Assembly (NCBI GenBank): GCA_027924585.1
Contig: BSBM01001138.1
Coordinates: forward strand, 7,922,001 to 7,986,000
Direction: 5' to 3'
From: Larix kaempferi
Lineage: Eukaryota > Streptophyta > Pinopsida > Pinales > Pinaceae
Length of the DNA: 64,000 nucleotides
Both the position numbers and the translations under genes were made by a program. Shown here piece by piece: positions 44,054-56,329 of this stretch. Position 1 is the first letter of the stretch. Each line of letters starts with the position of its first letter. The notes beneath the pieces were generated by a model that made no database searches, was not told the DNA's origin, and saw nothing but the letters and a program-made list of their open reading frames with translations.

Positions 44054-46390
44054 TGTAATGCCCCATATTTGCACACTTAGTAATTAAAACTCTAATGTGA
44101 ATTAGCTTAACATTTTCATTTGTTTTATTATATGTTAGACTCATCTAAGTTGAGTAAGACTATTGTTATGTGAATAGATGGACTCCCTCTGTGTGGACAG
44201 TAAATGGAATATAATGTTTTGAATTTATTAATGACAATAAATATGTTATTTCAATTGAACATTCAAAATTGAATAAAGAATATCCATATGAGGAAGGCTG
44301 ATTTAGTTGTTTGCAAAAGTACTTACATGATTATTTGTAAATGTTGTATTAGTGAAATGGATTAACACTTGAAAGAGTTGGGTATGGCTTTATATATGTT
44401 TCATGTTAATGATGAACTATTCCACATGTTAATTGGCTATAAGATAGGCGGATTCCTATATTACCAAGGGGCACGAGATGTATTGAGCATCATGAGTATA
44501 ATGATGTTATATCCAATTTCATGCTATTTAATTGTGAATTCCAATATTTCTATGACTTGTGGGTGAGTGTGAGTTTTGACAGGGATTGTGACTTTCCCAA
44601 AGTGGTTTTTCAATGACGGGACCCCTTAGAACAGTGATGGCACAGTATGGTTGATGTAGCGTGTTGACCCTAGTACTATTAGGGGGGGTGGAGGAAATTC
44701 CCACCGTTTATCCCCCGAAACCTGGAGTCGTGGGAGGTTTGTGTAGCGCACTCCCCTAGATGTGTGATGACGACTCGCGGATGCCTGCTGGGGAAGCTTG
44801 GTCGATGTGGTCGATCGACACTTCTGCTTACGGGTTCTATATGTGGTTAGGTCGTGCAGTCGACGCCACAGTATATTGCAGCAGAGGACGGGATGGTGAG
44901 GTCAGGAGATCGAAGTAGTGGTGATTTAGGGGCTGGATTACTGATGTGATGGATGGTACCAATGATGGATTGGATGGTGTTCTTGATTGTTATTAACCGT
45001 CATGATTATATGTTTGATTTCACCATTATGTTTATCTAATTTTGTCTTATTGTTTCTGTATGAATGATTATGAATGATGAATGATGCAGTGTTTAATTGT
45101 TCTTCTATATGTTGTTTGAGAGGATGTAATAATGATTTATTAGGAGCATTGTGATTATTAGTACGCACGCTTAAGACGTGTGCACTGGCCACGCATACGT
45201 CAATTCGTGATTACATTACTATGATTGGTCGATCGATGAATAAGTTAATATGGTTATATTATCTATTAACGAAGTGATGAAAGCATTACTTGTGTGTTGA
45301 AAGTATGAGTTTGTTGACTTGTTTAAAATGATTTAGATTTCTATAAATTGATTGGATTATTAAATAACATATATAATTATATACATATAATATAAAATAT
45401 GTCATAATATAATATAGTATATGAAAATATCTTATTTGACTTATGAATGAAAGGATAATATAAATAAATGGATAGATAGGATTTGCACAAATTTTTAGAA
45501 ATTGGTTGTCATAGTTGCATTAATATGGAAGCATGACAAGTGAGACTTTGCATCCATGTTTATTAATATTTTAATTATTTAAATCAAATTTCTATTTATT
45601 TGGAGAAAATGAATTTATTGATGGATGACTATTATTTATGGGAATTTATTGATGGATGAGGATTTTTGGATATAAATATGAGACTTGAGAGTGGAAGGAG
45701 GGAGGTTCTTTTTCTCTTGAAGATTATTTTGGTGAGAGTATTCTAGGATGGAGAATTTTGGGTGTTTTGGGGTATGAGAAGTTTTGAAGAGTTGGAAGAG
45801 TTTGAGAACTCTTGGAAGATTTGATACATAGCCTATTGGTGCATCACTGTTCTGTTCTCTGGGGGTCTCGGGCACGGAGGGCCAGGAGGCCATTTGGATG
45901 GAACCGTTCAATGGTCTCCTGGGGCTAGGGAGCCGGCTAGGCCCCTAGTTGGTTGGGAGGTAAAACCGTGGTCCTGCTTTGGGCAATAAAGATGGAAGCA
46001 ACTCAAGGAGAAGAAGAGGAAAGCTTGCTCAGTTTGGACTCCGTCACCATTCTTATGACGAGGTATTTTTCTTGTGATTTTAAACTGTTTATATGTTGTT
46101 GTAAAATTATCATATGATGCTATTGCTACATGATTTATGATCTTAATTTATGTTGTGTGAATCACCAATGAAGTATTAAATATTCTAAGTTATTTGATGC
46201 TATTGCAAAATGCTTATATTTTGCTTATATGTTGTTATGGTTACACTTTGCTTATGTGTTGTTTATATGCTGCTAGAGTTACATGATGTATATTGAGCTT
46301 GTATTGACACTCTTATACATTTCAAAAATAAATAAATAAAATAGATATTTAATTAGTTTAAAATTCTTAATGCCCTTGAGAGGCATTACA
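44054..46390 (+). mobile_element. solo LTR, 2337 bp
   Basis: Starts TGTAATGCC and ends GGCATTACA, a perfect 9-bp inverted terminus of LTR type. It is bordered by GCTCA on both sides (44,049-44,053 and 46,391-46,395), a 5-bp target duplication. The unoccupied paralogue at about 21,985-22,010 joins the two flanks. There is no internal region, gag or pol nearby, so it arose by recombination between two LTRs. TGTAATGCCCC-type ends are common among plant Ty3/gypsy LTRs, so that group is likely. A TATA box at 45,671 and AATAAA at 45,985 place transcription rightward. The GC-richer part (44,640-44,930) sits in U3. Confidence 0.92.
45671..45678 (+). promoter_or_regulatory. TATA box of the solo LTR
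   Basis: TATAAATA about 1.6 kb into the LTR, followed after about 25-30 bases by AGTGGAAGGAGGG and then, at 45,985-45,990, AATAAA. The order fits U3, R and U5 of an LTR read on the plus strand. Confidence 0.55.
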
Positions 46391-46395
46391 GCTCA

Positions 46396-46620
46396 TGATA
46401 TAAAGTAATGCATCCATGCTATATCTATGAAGTATATTTCATGGGAACATCAAGTAGAAACCAAACATGATGGTCACATGGAGCAACTCAGATAACTGAA
46501 CCGGTCAAGTCTTGAGCAAAGTTATTATTTTATTGAGATTTAGTGTTAGGACTTAACACTAAACTTAGATAAGTGTCAAGCAAAGTTAGTATTTTTTTGA
46601 GATTTATTCAACTAGTATTG

Positions 46621-46676
<56 letters not shown>

Positions 46677-46985
46677 GTATGTATGTATGTATGTATGGGA
46701 GAATAAGACATTGAGACACATCAAGATTCACGGGTAGCCAGTGGGTCTAGAGTGTTTCTTGCCATATTCTAAGGAAAGGACACTGATTGGAAAGTATAAA
46801 ATGGCCTGTAGGTTGTTTTTTCTTTATTATCAGTATAAATTATTGGTTTATTGAATTTTAAGAAAACTGATAATTTATTTATTTATTTTTACATTTTATT
46901 TTATAACCAAAAATCGAAAGGAAATTTTTTTCTTTTGAGTTTTTTTATATCTTTAAAAATGATTTAAAAAAAAATAAAAATCAAC
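46396..46985. repeat. post-LTR flank with TA and TATG microsatellites
   Basis: 46,396-46,480 is the right half of the LTR target. 46,625-46,673 is an uninterrupted TA run of about 24 repeats, followed by about five TATG repeats (46,676-46,697). The rest is AT-rich without genes. Confidence 0.85.
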
Positions 46986-46989
46986 TTTA

Positions 46990-48165
46990 ATATTGAGAAT
47001 AGAGATGTACATAGAAAAGATCTTCAATGTTGAGAATCAAAATGTATCTAGAAAAGATCTTAATCTTTATAAATTTTGAACTACAACCTTCCAAGTGCTT
47101 GATTAGGGATTCTTTATTTGGTGTTCTTCAAGTTAGGGCTTTGCCTAGTTACTCTACTTCCCTTGTAGGTTTTCTTTTTTCTTGGATGGCAATGACCACG
47201 ATGTTTTTTCCTAGTTGTTAACCATATGTTAAGAGTCATTGTTAGAAAGCTTCCTTAATTAAATCTTTCCTTCTTGGCTGTAAATATTTTGACTACTTCA
47301 ACACATGAGGGAGTCGAATCTTTCAAGTAAGGCCTCACTACTTTGAGCTTTATTTCCCCTTGTTTGGAAGGCTACTTTATCACCAAGAAGGTTGTTGCCT
47401 ACAAAATATCTCTTGGACAAGAAGTTGTAGATTAAGCATCCTTTCTTCAAGGTCATGCTCCACCACCGGATTAGACAAGTATGTAAACCCTTGGATTTAG
47501 ACTCCTTTGTCACCTTGGTTATTAGGTTTTGGTCTGATCTTTCAGAGTTAACCCTTGGATGTAACAAGAATCAAAACCCTTTCATCACAAGGATTTGATC
47601 ATTTACCTATGCACTTAGGGTTTCAGTGTGGAGTTTGATTATATGAATAATAGAGCAAGTATTCCTCAATCAACAATCAAGTCCTTGGTTTAAGGGTAGG
47701 AAAGTCTGTGTTTTAAGCCTTGGTATGAATCTCTTTATCCCTCCTTAGACTTACTATCTTTAGCACCAATATGGGCAACGATTTACAAGTCTAACATTAC
47801 ACCTTAGTGAAGTCAATACCCTAGTCCTAATAGGAAATGATGTGAGAAAATTCACAACAGCAAACCAATGATAGATCTATCACAACCTATACCAAGTTGT
47901 GTGTAGAGATGGACTTCCCATCTAATTTGTTGTGGGAAGACATCTTAATAAAAAACATTTAATTACAAGCATATTGCCTTCAAGTATATATCTTACTTCA
48001 AGTCATATCTTATGATCATTTCACAACATCTTACCAAAAGGTTTTAGAAGGTTTTATTGAGCGAGGAAGGAAAGCCCGTAAAAAAAAGAACCCACTTAGT
48101 GTAATGGGGGACAAGACCACTGCCCTCTAATCAAAATAAAGAACCCATCAATAGTGATGGAAACT
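46990..48165. repeat. 1.2-kb duplicated segment, copy A
   Basis: Paralogous to 56,330-57,500 throughout (GATGTACAT, GGGATTCTTTATTTGGTG, CCCTTGTAGGTTTTC, GTAAACCCTTGGATTTAGA). Frames on either strand are broken differently in the two copies and I recognise no protein. Its right edge meets duplication unit 3 at about 48,170. Confidence 0.8.
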
Positions 48166-48292
48166 GAAGATTCCGAAATGGCACCAACGACATGAGAATG
48201 CAAAATTTCGTATCATTGAATATGATAAAGTGACTCAGCTTTACCAACTTCGTGTAGCAGCTGGCTAGCACTCTTACAGAAGAGAGAAAAGG

Positions 48293-48365
48293 CGCCCACC
48301 GTGGGGCTCGAACCCACGACCACAAGGTTAAGAGCCTTGCGCTCTACCAACTGAGCTAGACGGGC
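48293..48365 (-). tRNA. tRNA-Lys (CTT)
   Basis: Complete 73-base lysine tRNA, identical to the copy at 9897. All stems are paired, with A box TAGCTCAGTTGG, anticodon CTT and B box GGTTCGAGCCC. On the minus strand TTTT follows two bases after the discriminator (AAAA at 48,287-48,290), an ideal Pol III terminator. This and the identity to copy 2 make it the best candidate for an active gene among the three Lys copies. Confidence 0.96.
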
Positions 48366-48699
48366 TAACTATATTCAATAAAAAAGGAATAAACTATGTC
48401 AATTGTCAGCGAACGTGGAAGAAGAAAATCTTGCTCTTTTTCATCAACATCTAATACTAAAAATTCCAATGTGATGTAGTCACCTCCCGTAATCGTGCAA
48501 AAGGAAAAGTATTCTATTAAGAGTTCAATCTATGCATATTTTTGTTGTTGTTATTGTTCAAAAGAGTCTTTAAGGAGTTTTGAAGCATGAAATATAGTAG
48601 AAGGGAAGTTCATTGGAAGTGCATTTTTTTCAATGTTGATATTTTCTTATTAAGTATATTTTGTTACACATCGTTATGTTAAAAGTAGAAGTTGTTAAG

Positions 48700-48960
48700 G
48701 GCTACTTAAAACGTTCTCAACTCGTAGAGCAACTCTTGTCAAAATCACAATTTGGAGTGCTTAGATCGCAATTTCAGCAGTCTGGGTAGTTTTAAAATTG
48801 GGCAGTTAGTAGACAACAACAAATCCCAAGTGCTGAAATTACAAAAATGCGAAAATAGCAATTTCCAGCAAAAATTTTAACCGGTTTTGGACCCAAAATC
48901 GCCGGAAAAGCAGGGCATTTTGGTTGTCTTTTATCCTACGCTTAAAAGCATAATGTAATT
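48700..48960. other. insert specific to unit 3
   Basis: Between TAAAAGTAGAAGTTGTTAAG and GCTTAAAAGCATAATG the sequence has no counterpart in units 1 and 2, where the flanks are adjacent. It contains GGACCCAAAATCGCCGG and no frame. I could not identify inverted ends. Confidence 0.45.
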
Positions 48961-50166
48961 ATCTTTGTTTTTTTCTTTGAACTTCTTCATCGTGAAAATT
49001 ATTATAGTCTTTTGTAAATAAATAAAATAGAAGGTTAGAAAGTTAGATTAGATATCTAATTATACATTTTTTAATATTCTTATAGTTAACTTCTAATTAG
49101 TAAAAGTTCTCTCATAACAAATCTCTTTCACAATATTTAAACATTGTGAAACTAAGTCTATTAATAGAGACACAACACTGTCAACAACATTGAGGTGCAT
49201 GGATTTCCTCCTCTAACCAAAACCCACAAGCTTTCTCTACAATAGGTTTGCCATTCCTTCTAGAGGTGGAAGATAATATTTATAATTTAGCCATAACTAT
49301 AAATCTAACCTATGCAAAACCTCGTCAACCCAAAATTTGTTATATGTGGAGTACATTGTAATCAGATTTCCAAATGTACATTGCTCTCACACCTCAAAAT
49401 AACATGTCACTTCCACTTGTCACAAAATGCACAAGATTCATTATTTTTAAGCATGTTTGTAGCACGGTCCCATGCTTTGTTTTGTTTTTTTTTCCTTTCA
49501 GATTTCAACAAGGGTACTAAATTGCCAAGTCAATTTTGTTGTTCAAGAAACAAATATGAAACAACCAAAAGAATGCACAACTCTACATTCAAGAAGGAAA
49601 GGCATATGAGAATTGTGCACTATGAAATTTTTTAAAGATCCATACTTACCTTTTATAAGAAGGTAACATACTTATCAGTAATCACTTATGATGAAGCAAA
49701 TAGTCTAAAAGATCAAACATGCACTTAATGGTATGCCATGTACCAAAAGCTACATGACAAACCAATCGAAGATGTTGAATGTATACATTAAGGATGGGAA
49801 AAGCAATGACAATATATCTAATATCACTATGCATAAGGTTTTGTAGTTAAAGGAGGAGCTAGGGTGGTAATGGATCTAGCTTTAAGTAACTTAATGGAGA
49901 AAGAAATGAGGTCATAATCAAGAAGTGTAATTCCGTGCGTAAATGGTGCTGATATGTGGCACTTCAATAAAATAAATAAAAAATTTACAATGTTGGTTCT
50001 AAAGTTCAAAACCAAAAAGATGTTATTGCAGTTAATTAAAACTAAAAAAATTAATGAAACTTTAATACTTCTTGCTATGTGATTCAGGAATTGAGTCGTC
50101 TTTAAACCAGGGATATACATACGAGAGATTTACTTATTAAACCAATATAAATTCATCCTCGTTTTA

Positions 50167-50285
50167 GATCTATCGTAGCCACAAAATAGACCAAATCCTT
50201 TGATGTGGAAACATTTTTTAGAGTGCAAAATTTGAGGAAATTGTACACCTCAAGAGATTTGATCCCTCTTGACACTTAAGTCCAA
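50167..50285. mobile_element. 118-bp inverted-repeat element, copy 3 (diverged)
   Basis: Left end GATCTATCGTAGCC and right end CTCTTGACACTTAAGT, both eroded relative to the copies at 6697 and 11,411, in the same place within the unit. Confidence 0.5.
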
Positions 50286-50845
50286 AATTACAATAGATCT
50301 ATACTAATTTGTTAAACATATGTATATAAACTTTTAAACTGTAGATTTCCATCATAAACTTCAATATTTATTTGTTGCTTAACCAATTAGAATTAAAACA
50401 AAATTATAAAATGGGAAAGGAAGCCTAAACAAAGAGACCAGGAATAAGTAATTGAAATCTCTACCATTTGAGGGGTTTAACAACAATGAGCTGTAGCAGC
50501 TATGGTAAGAGCCATTTTTACTAGATCCTCTATATGGTTAAACGGTTGTATGATGCAAACTTTCTCTATAGTCATGGCTTATTAGTAAGCAATAGATAAG
50601 CAAAATTAAAAAAAAAATGTGTTTTGGGTTACTTTTACGGCTTATCAAGCTTGCTAAAAACCCTCTGGTTTTATTGTACTAATTGGTTTTTTTTAATATT
50701 GTCAAACTTCGCTACAACAATTTTGTGCATTCTGTATATTCCGTTGATGTAAAATTCTGTCAACACGACGAATGTATGTAACAAGATGTTTTTGTTGGTA
50801 AATTTTGCATTATTTTGAACAGATCACAAACGACATTATTTTTCC

Positions 50846-50934
50846 CAATACAAAGAATTCACAAACCCAAAAGGGCAAATAAACATGTGGCTGCAAAGAA
50901 TTCACAAACCCAAAAGGGCAAATAAACATGTGGC
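50846..50934. repeat. 48-bp tandem duplication covering the tRNA-His 3' end
   Basis: AAAGAATTCACAAACCCAAAAGGGCAAATAAACATGTGGCTG is present at 50,849 and 50,897 (stated here by its start AAAGAATTCACAAACCC and end ACATGTGGCTG). The upstream copy therefore carries the last eight bases of the tRNA. Confidence 0.85.
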
Positions 50935-51000
50935 TGCTGGGATTCGAGCCCAGGTCTACACGGCCACAACGTGGAATTCTTACCACTAAACTACAGCCAC
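50929..51000 (-). tRNA. tRNA-His (GTG), one stem mismatch
   Basis: 72 bases on the minus strand: acceptor GTGGCTG/CAGCCAC, discriminator A, D arm TAGTTTAGTGGTAAG, anticodon GTG and T loop CTCGAAT. One anticodon-stem pair is C opposite T (CCACG facing CGTGT), the same change as in the decayed copy at 7599. A and B boxes are intact. It may be transcribed, but function is uncertain. Confidence 0.85.
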
Positions 51001-52319
51001 TTGATGGCATAATTCAAAACTTATGATTATTTCTAATCTTCGTTTTCAAATCAAAATATAAATCTTAAACCTAATTATTGGAATAAAAAATACTTGCCTC
51101 GCACTTTAGAGAACCTCTGTTTTGATTTACAATTTTCTGTTAAAATCGTTGCCTTCTTTACATTTGAAAATTTAGTTCAGTAATGCAAAGAGCCTGCTCG
51201 TCAAGATGTACTGAAATGGCAGTAGCCTTGTAAAGTTTGCCAAATATTTGTGTTGTATTATAGAATATTTCAGACTATTCTACAGCCACTTTATAGAATA
51301 TTTCAGACTATATTTTTTTGCTTGCTTTGTTTCCAAATTAAAATATAAATGCTAAACCTAAACTACTAGCTATTGGATTTAAAAGCAAATAGTTAAAATG
51401 TACTGAAATGGCAGCAGCTTTGTAAAGTTTGTCAAATATTTGTGTTGTATTATAATATAATACACAGGGAGAATGTTGATGAACTCTGAAATTTTGAGAG
51501 GTTGAAGATTCTGCATATTTATTTATAATTTTTATTTTGTATATATCATATTTTTAATTTTTTTTAATATATTTTATATTAGAATTGGGTGTATTTAGAA
51601 TTGAGAGTAAAGGAGTATATGTATTAATATAGCCATTTAATTTGTGGTGGATGAATACATATAGATCATAAGTTAAGTGCCATGAACAAGTTATATGTTG
51701 TTTTTTATGATTAATTGTAATCACCAATTGTCTATGCCTTATCTAGATGTTACCTTATTTAGTTAAATGTGTTGTCTCTCACTACCTGTTATCCATACAT
51801 GAGCTACGAGTTAGCCATGCATCACCTACCAGTTATTTTTTATATATTTTTTTTATAATTGTTTGTTTCAAGTTTTGAACGACGACCATAAAATCAATCT
51901 AGTCAGTACACTTGTCTTATCCTCCTTCAATCTAGGAAAAACATAGATGCTAGTCCACCCCAAAATTTTAAGATATAAACACCTATCGATGTAAAAAGGT
52001 AACACACATTAAAGGAAGGTAAATAATAAATATAAACAAATAAACAACTCAAAGATTTTCTATCAAAATACATAGAAAAGTTGGGTAGCTACGAACAATA
52101 AAAAAAAGACAATAATGCCCATGCTTTATATATTTAGAGGAAAACCATTTTAAATCTATATAGATACATGACAATCTTCATTAGCGAGAAGAAAAACATT
52201 CTTATATCTAGTTTATAAAAAAAACATACGACAAAGAGGGTCCTTAATGTGGGGTGTGCTTGATAAGGTGAAACCATGACAATTCTTTCTTTGAATTAGT
52301 GGTACATGGTTCCAATAAG

Positions 52320-52610
52320 AAGATAGCCCTCAAAATTTGTTTTGTTAATTATAAATAAGATGTAGTGTTGGTTCAAGAGACATTGATGTGGGGATCAAAA
52401 GTTGAGGCAATTTTGTCATTTTGTTTAAAACATTAGTCTTTTTTGTTCTCTACATGGAAATTTTAAGTTAGGAAGTTTAGCCACATGGTATAATAAATAA
52501 ATGGAGCTCATTCATTCTTTCTCTCAAATTGTCAGTATTAAGACTGAGTTAAAATTTAAAGAATTGGGAAAGGTCTTCTCCATCATCAATTTATATGGAC
52601 CTTATTCACT
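52320..52610 (+). pseudogene. LINE endonuclease scrap in unit 3
   Basis: Matches 13,030-13,310 of the LINE relic in unit 2. It ends around INLYGPYS, then jumps to the tail (CACTTCCCTTATTCC), so about 1.2 kb present in unit 2 is missing here. Confidence 0.7.
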
Positions 52611-54880
52611 TCCCTTATTCCTTCATAATGAAAAGTATGATGAATTATAATTGAAGAACTCAATCCATGCATCTTTTTTCCCTTTTCAAAAGCATAAGAC
52701 CACTCAAAAGGGAGTTGATGGAGAAGTCATGATCACATCCAAAAAAATTAGTGTGTTATGTAGAGATGGTACGATTGCATTTATTGGCATTTTAGGTGTA
52801 GGTTTTTGAAGTATGTTTTAGTTTCATGTATTAATGGTCTATTTTTAAGTTTTCCATCAAGAGGGTTTTTAATTTTTTCTTTGGTAGTTAGGCAAAATTT
52901 CAGTTTGGGACATAAAGTTGCTTATTTGATATCCACTCTTAAAAACAATTTGGTAAGATTAACATAAATACAAATCTAAACATAGTTTTCAGTAACCAAG
53001 TTACTAGTTTCTAGAATCGAGGTAACAAACTTACCCACGATATCATCAATGGATTGTAGAGTCTAGAAACCTTAGTGTTCGAAGGAAAAACTAAACCTTA
53101 TAACCCCATAATAGAGTCTCCAATAAATGTTATACATGTGAGTTGAAGCCAAGGCACCATAACTTCATAATTAAGTGACCTGTGCATTACATAAATCAAA
53201 ACCCCCTTTCTTTGTGACTTGTATTTGTGTAGCCAATTCTAAAATGAAAAAGCATTATATGAATAGATAAACAATGTATCCTTAAAAAATAATCTCCAAA
53301 CACCCTCTAAGAATATATATTATATATTATTTTTATGCATTTTTTCATAGATGTTCGATACAAGTGTTTCCATATTGCTGAGGATGACCTCCTATTTAGT
53401 TAGGGTTTGAAACTTATAATCTCTATTATAATTTTTGTAAATCATGTATAATGTTTTTTATTTTTATATCATTATTAATTACGTCATTGTTATTTTGTTC
53501 ATGTTAAATAATAATGACTCTTTCCAAAACACTTTCATAATTAAATTATCAATATTAAATATTTAAATATTTTATTTAATAGTTTTTAAATATTTTTTTT
53601 CAAAAATATTAAAAGAACCAAAAATCTTGATGTACATCCGTATCTCGTTTATGTCATCTAATGCATTTTTTCAATGTTTATATCTTCTTACAAGTATTTA
53701 ATATTTCTATTATTGTTACACCATTATGTAAGAGTCATAATGTAATCATCTTTTTCTTTCTTTTTTACATCATGATCATGAAAATTGTTATAGTATTTTT
53801 TATAAATAGAGATGTCATGTTAGATGTTTAGTTGTAGAAATTTTAATACTTATCTAAAGTTAAGGATCTCTCACAACATAATGTTGTGTAACCAAGACAT
53901 TAATACATCTAAACTATTAATAAAGACATTACATCACCAACAACCTTGACCTACATGGATCTTCTACTCTAACTAAAACTCATGCATTTGTTCAACAATA
54001 AACAATAGGCTCAACATCTCTTCTAGTGGTGGAAGATAATAATTAGAGTTTTACCAAACTACAAATCTCACCTAAACAAAACTTCAACCACCCAAATTTT
54101 CCCATGCGTGGAGGTACATTGTAATCACATTTCCAAATATGCATGCTTTATTCTTAGCATTTTAAAATAACATGTCTAGGGAAAATTTTAAGGATCCATA
54201 ATTTTGTTAAAGTGTAGAAACCTTGGTGAATCTTACTAATTATCAAATTTACAACCATAAAATGTTTGGCGATATTTATAAAATATATTCAAATTTCCAC
54301 GGGTTTTATATAGTTTTTGGACAATTTTGGCGATTTTAAAAGTAAAAAATGTTAATCCTATGGAATTTCGACGAATCATATTGGAAAAAAATAGAAAATG
54401 GTGAATATTTTTATCGATAGAGATCTGTAATTGGATAGAGATTAACTATCGATCTGTAATTGATAGTTTATAGGCAGTGCATAGAGATTAACTATCGATC
54501 TGTAATTGATAGTAATTGATAGTTTATAGGTGACACTTCTTCTTAATAAAGTTTCACTAAAAGATGATAGGACTTTTGAACCTAAAAGGAAAATAGTGAC
54601 ATTATCAAAGATTATCTTTTGGGATGCTCCATTTCAATAAGCTTATGCATACTTGGTTTAGTAATTAAGGAAGGAGTTTCGGTAGAATTGGATATGGTTT
54701 TAAGTACTTCGTTGGAGAAAAAAAGGAGGTCATATTCAAGACTGGTTTCTTAAATAAATGTATGTAATAATGGATTCATTGCGTGGCCAATTGGAACTGA
54801 AATAAACAGTAAGAGGAAACCTGAGCATAAAGGGAAGGATGAAGGGAACGAAGGCTCTGACATTGGGCTTTCAATAAAGA

Positions 54881-56325
54881 TATAAATGTTGAGCGTGTTT
54901 TATTCAATGAGTTTGAGGATAGGCAAGAACATGCTAGTTTAGCTTCTTAGTTAACATTAGAAAAAACTCATATAGTTAACCTCTACACATGAGCAAGGTG
55001 TGGTCATTTATAATGCATGGCCAATAACTTCTATTATTAGTTAAAATATTACTAAAAATAAGTGTATGAGTGATGGCTCCATTGCTAATAAGGTTAAGAC
55101 ATGGATGCCCCCATATAGCCAAAGGTTCCATGTTTACATGTTGCCTTTCCAATTTAGTTAAGACATGGATGCCCCCATATAGCCAAAGGTTCCATGTTTC
55201 CATGTTGCCTTTCCAATTTATTAAGATAATATCTTAATTGAAATGCATTCCAATTTGCCCTTTGATGAGATTACATGGCTCCTTTGTGATATCTTCTATT
55301 CCAATCTCATAACATAATATATTACATAGATTTATGTGATATCTTCCATTCCAGTTTGATAAGCATAATATATTACTTCTAGAGTAATATATACTTTATT
55401 ATCATAGTGTTATTCAAACTTTTGGATCCAAGGCACTTAAGATTCACTCTACTTGGTTGATTGTTTGTACTCAAGTGCTTTCATTCGTATAGAAGAAACA
55501 TAACAATGTGATGTTTAGTGATATAGATTTTTCTTACTTTCTCATGATATGATAGTGCATTGACATGTGTCAATAAATTATTGTGGAAGTATAAATAATT
55601 TGAATTGAAATGAAACATTTATAATATCACCTAGAGTTTTAGAGTGGGGGCCATGCATTTTGAGTAGTGAATTATCTAGCCTATTTTCACTGCAATTAGC
55701 ATAGACTCATTGAGGTGATAACAAGCCTCACCATTGAGTAAGTAAGTGAGTTTGTGATCGCAAAGAGTGTGGATATTGTTGCTCTTTTTCAATTTTAATG
55801 AATTTAGGGTAGTGTTTTTTTGTAAGGCTCGTATCCATGGAGTTTCAAACTGATGACCTTACGCAAAGAGTGCCTTAACAATACACCCATTCCATGTTTA
55901 TTCTATATCTTGTAAGAAGAACTCGGGGTAGTGTTATAGCCATCACCAAAGTTCAATTTTGCAAAAAGTGATCAACATGATCTCACAATGGAGTTGTTTA
56001 TAAGCTATTAAAGTTTCATGGTCATTGTCTAGTTGAATGGTCACAAGCCAAAAAAAACAATGTCTCACCTTTTGATGAGTGATGGAGACTTGACGTTGAA
56101 TAGAGTAGAAGGAAACTTGCTAAAACTCTACTCATATGAACTTTCATTTTCTATGTTAAAACTATGTATCACTTTTTATTAAGAAAAAATAAATTAAAAT
56201 AACACTATGATGATGATGTTGTTTACTGTGCCCTTAGAAACAACTTTGGTTGATTGAAGTTTAAGAAAAATAATATTTATTTTATTTTTACATTTTATTT
56301 TATAATAAAAAATGAAAAAAAAATA
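54881..56325. other. no gene seen; one short duplication
   Basis: Apart from the 64-bp duplication at 55,093-55,220, no recognisable feature. At 55,810-55,890 the minus strand has AGTTTGAAACTCC, a B-box-like phrase, without a good A box. Confidence 0.4.
55093..55220. repeat. 64-bp tandem duplication
   Basis: GTTAAGACATGGATGCCCCC starts at 55,093 and 55,157. The units differ by one or two bases, so the event is recent. Confidence 0.9.
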
Positions 56326-56329
56326 TCAA

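Larger units (their letters stand above)
48172..54880. repeat. segmental duplication, unit 3
   Basis: Order: tRNA-Lys, three-copy open frame (49,312-49,635), 118-bp element, tRNA-His, LINE scrap, tail, then the module that in unit 2 is displaced to 19,600 and in the partial unit lies at 3690-3960. 48,700-48,960 has a GC-richer insert absent from units 1 and 2. No other gene is supported. Confidence 0.85.

Noticed and set aside
44054-46390. Full-length LTR retrotransposon
   Set aside because: No second LTR, primer-binding site or gag-pol sequence adjoins. The target duplication immediately flanks a single LTR, so it is a solo LTR.
47298-47567. 89-codon minus-strand frame as a gag- or pol-like fragment
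   Set aside because: I found no diagnostic motif, and the frame is broken differently in the paralogous copy at about 56,700-56,950.
55810-55900. Possible tRNA or SINE head on the minus strand (B-box-like AGTTTGAAACTCC)
   Set aside because: There is no acceptable A box or cloverleaf at the right distance.
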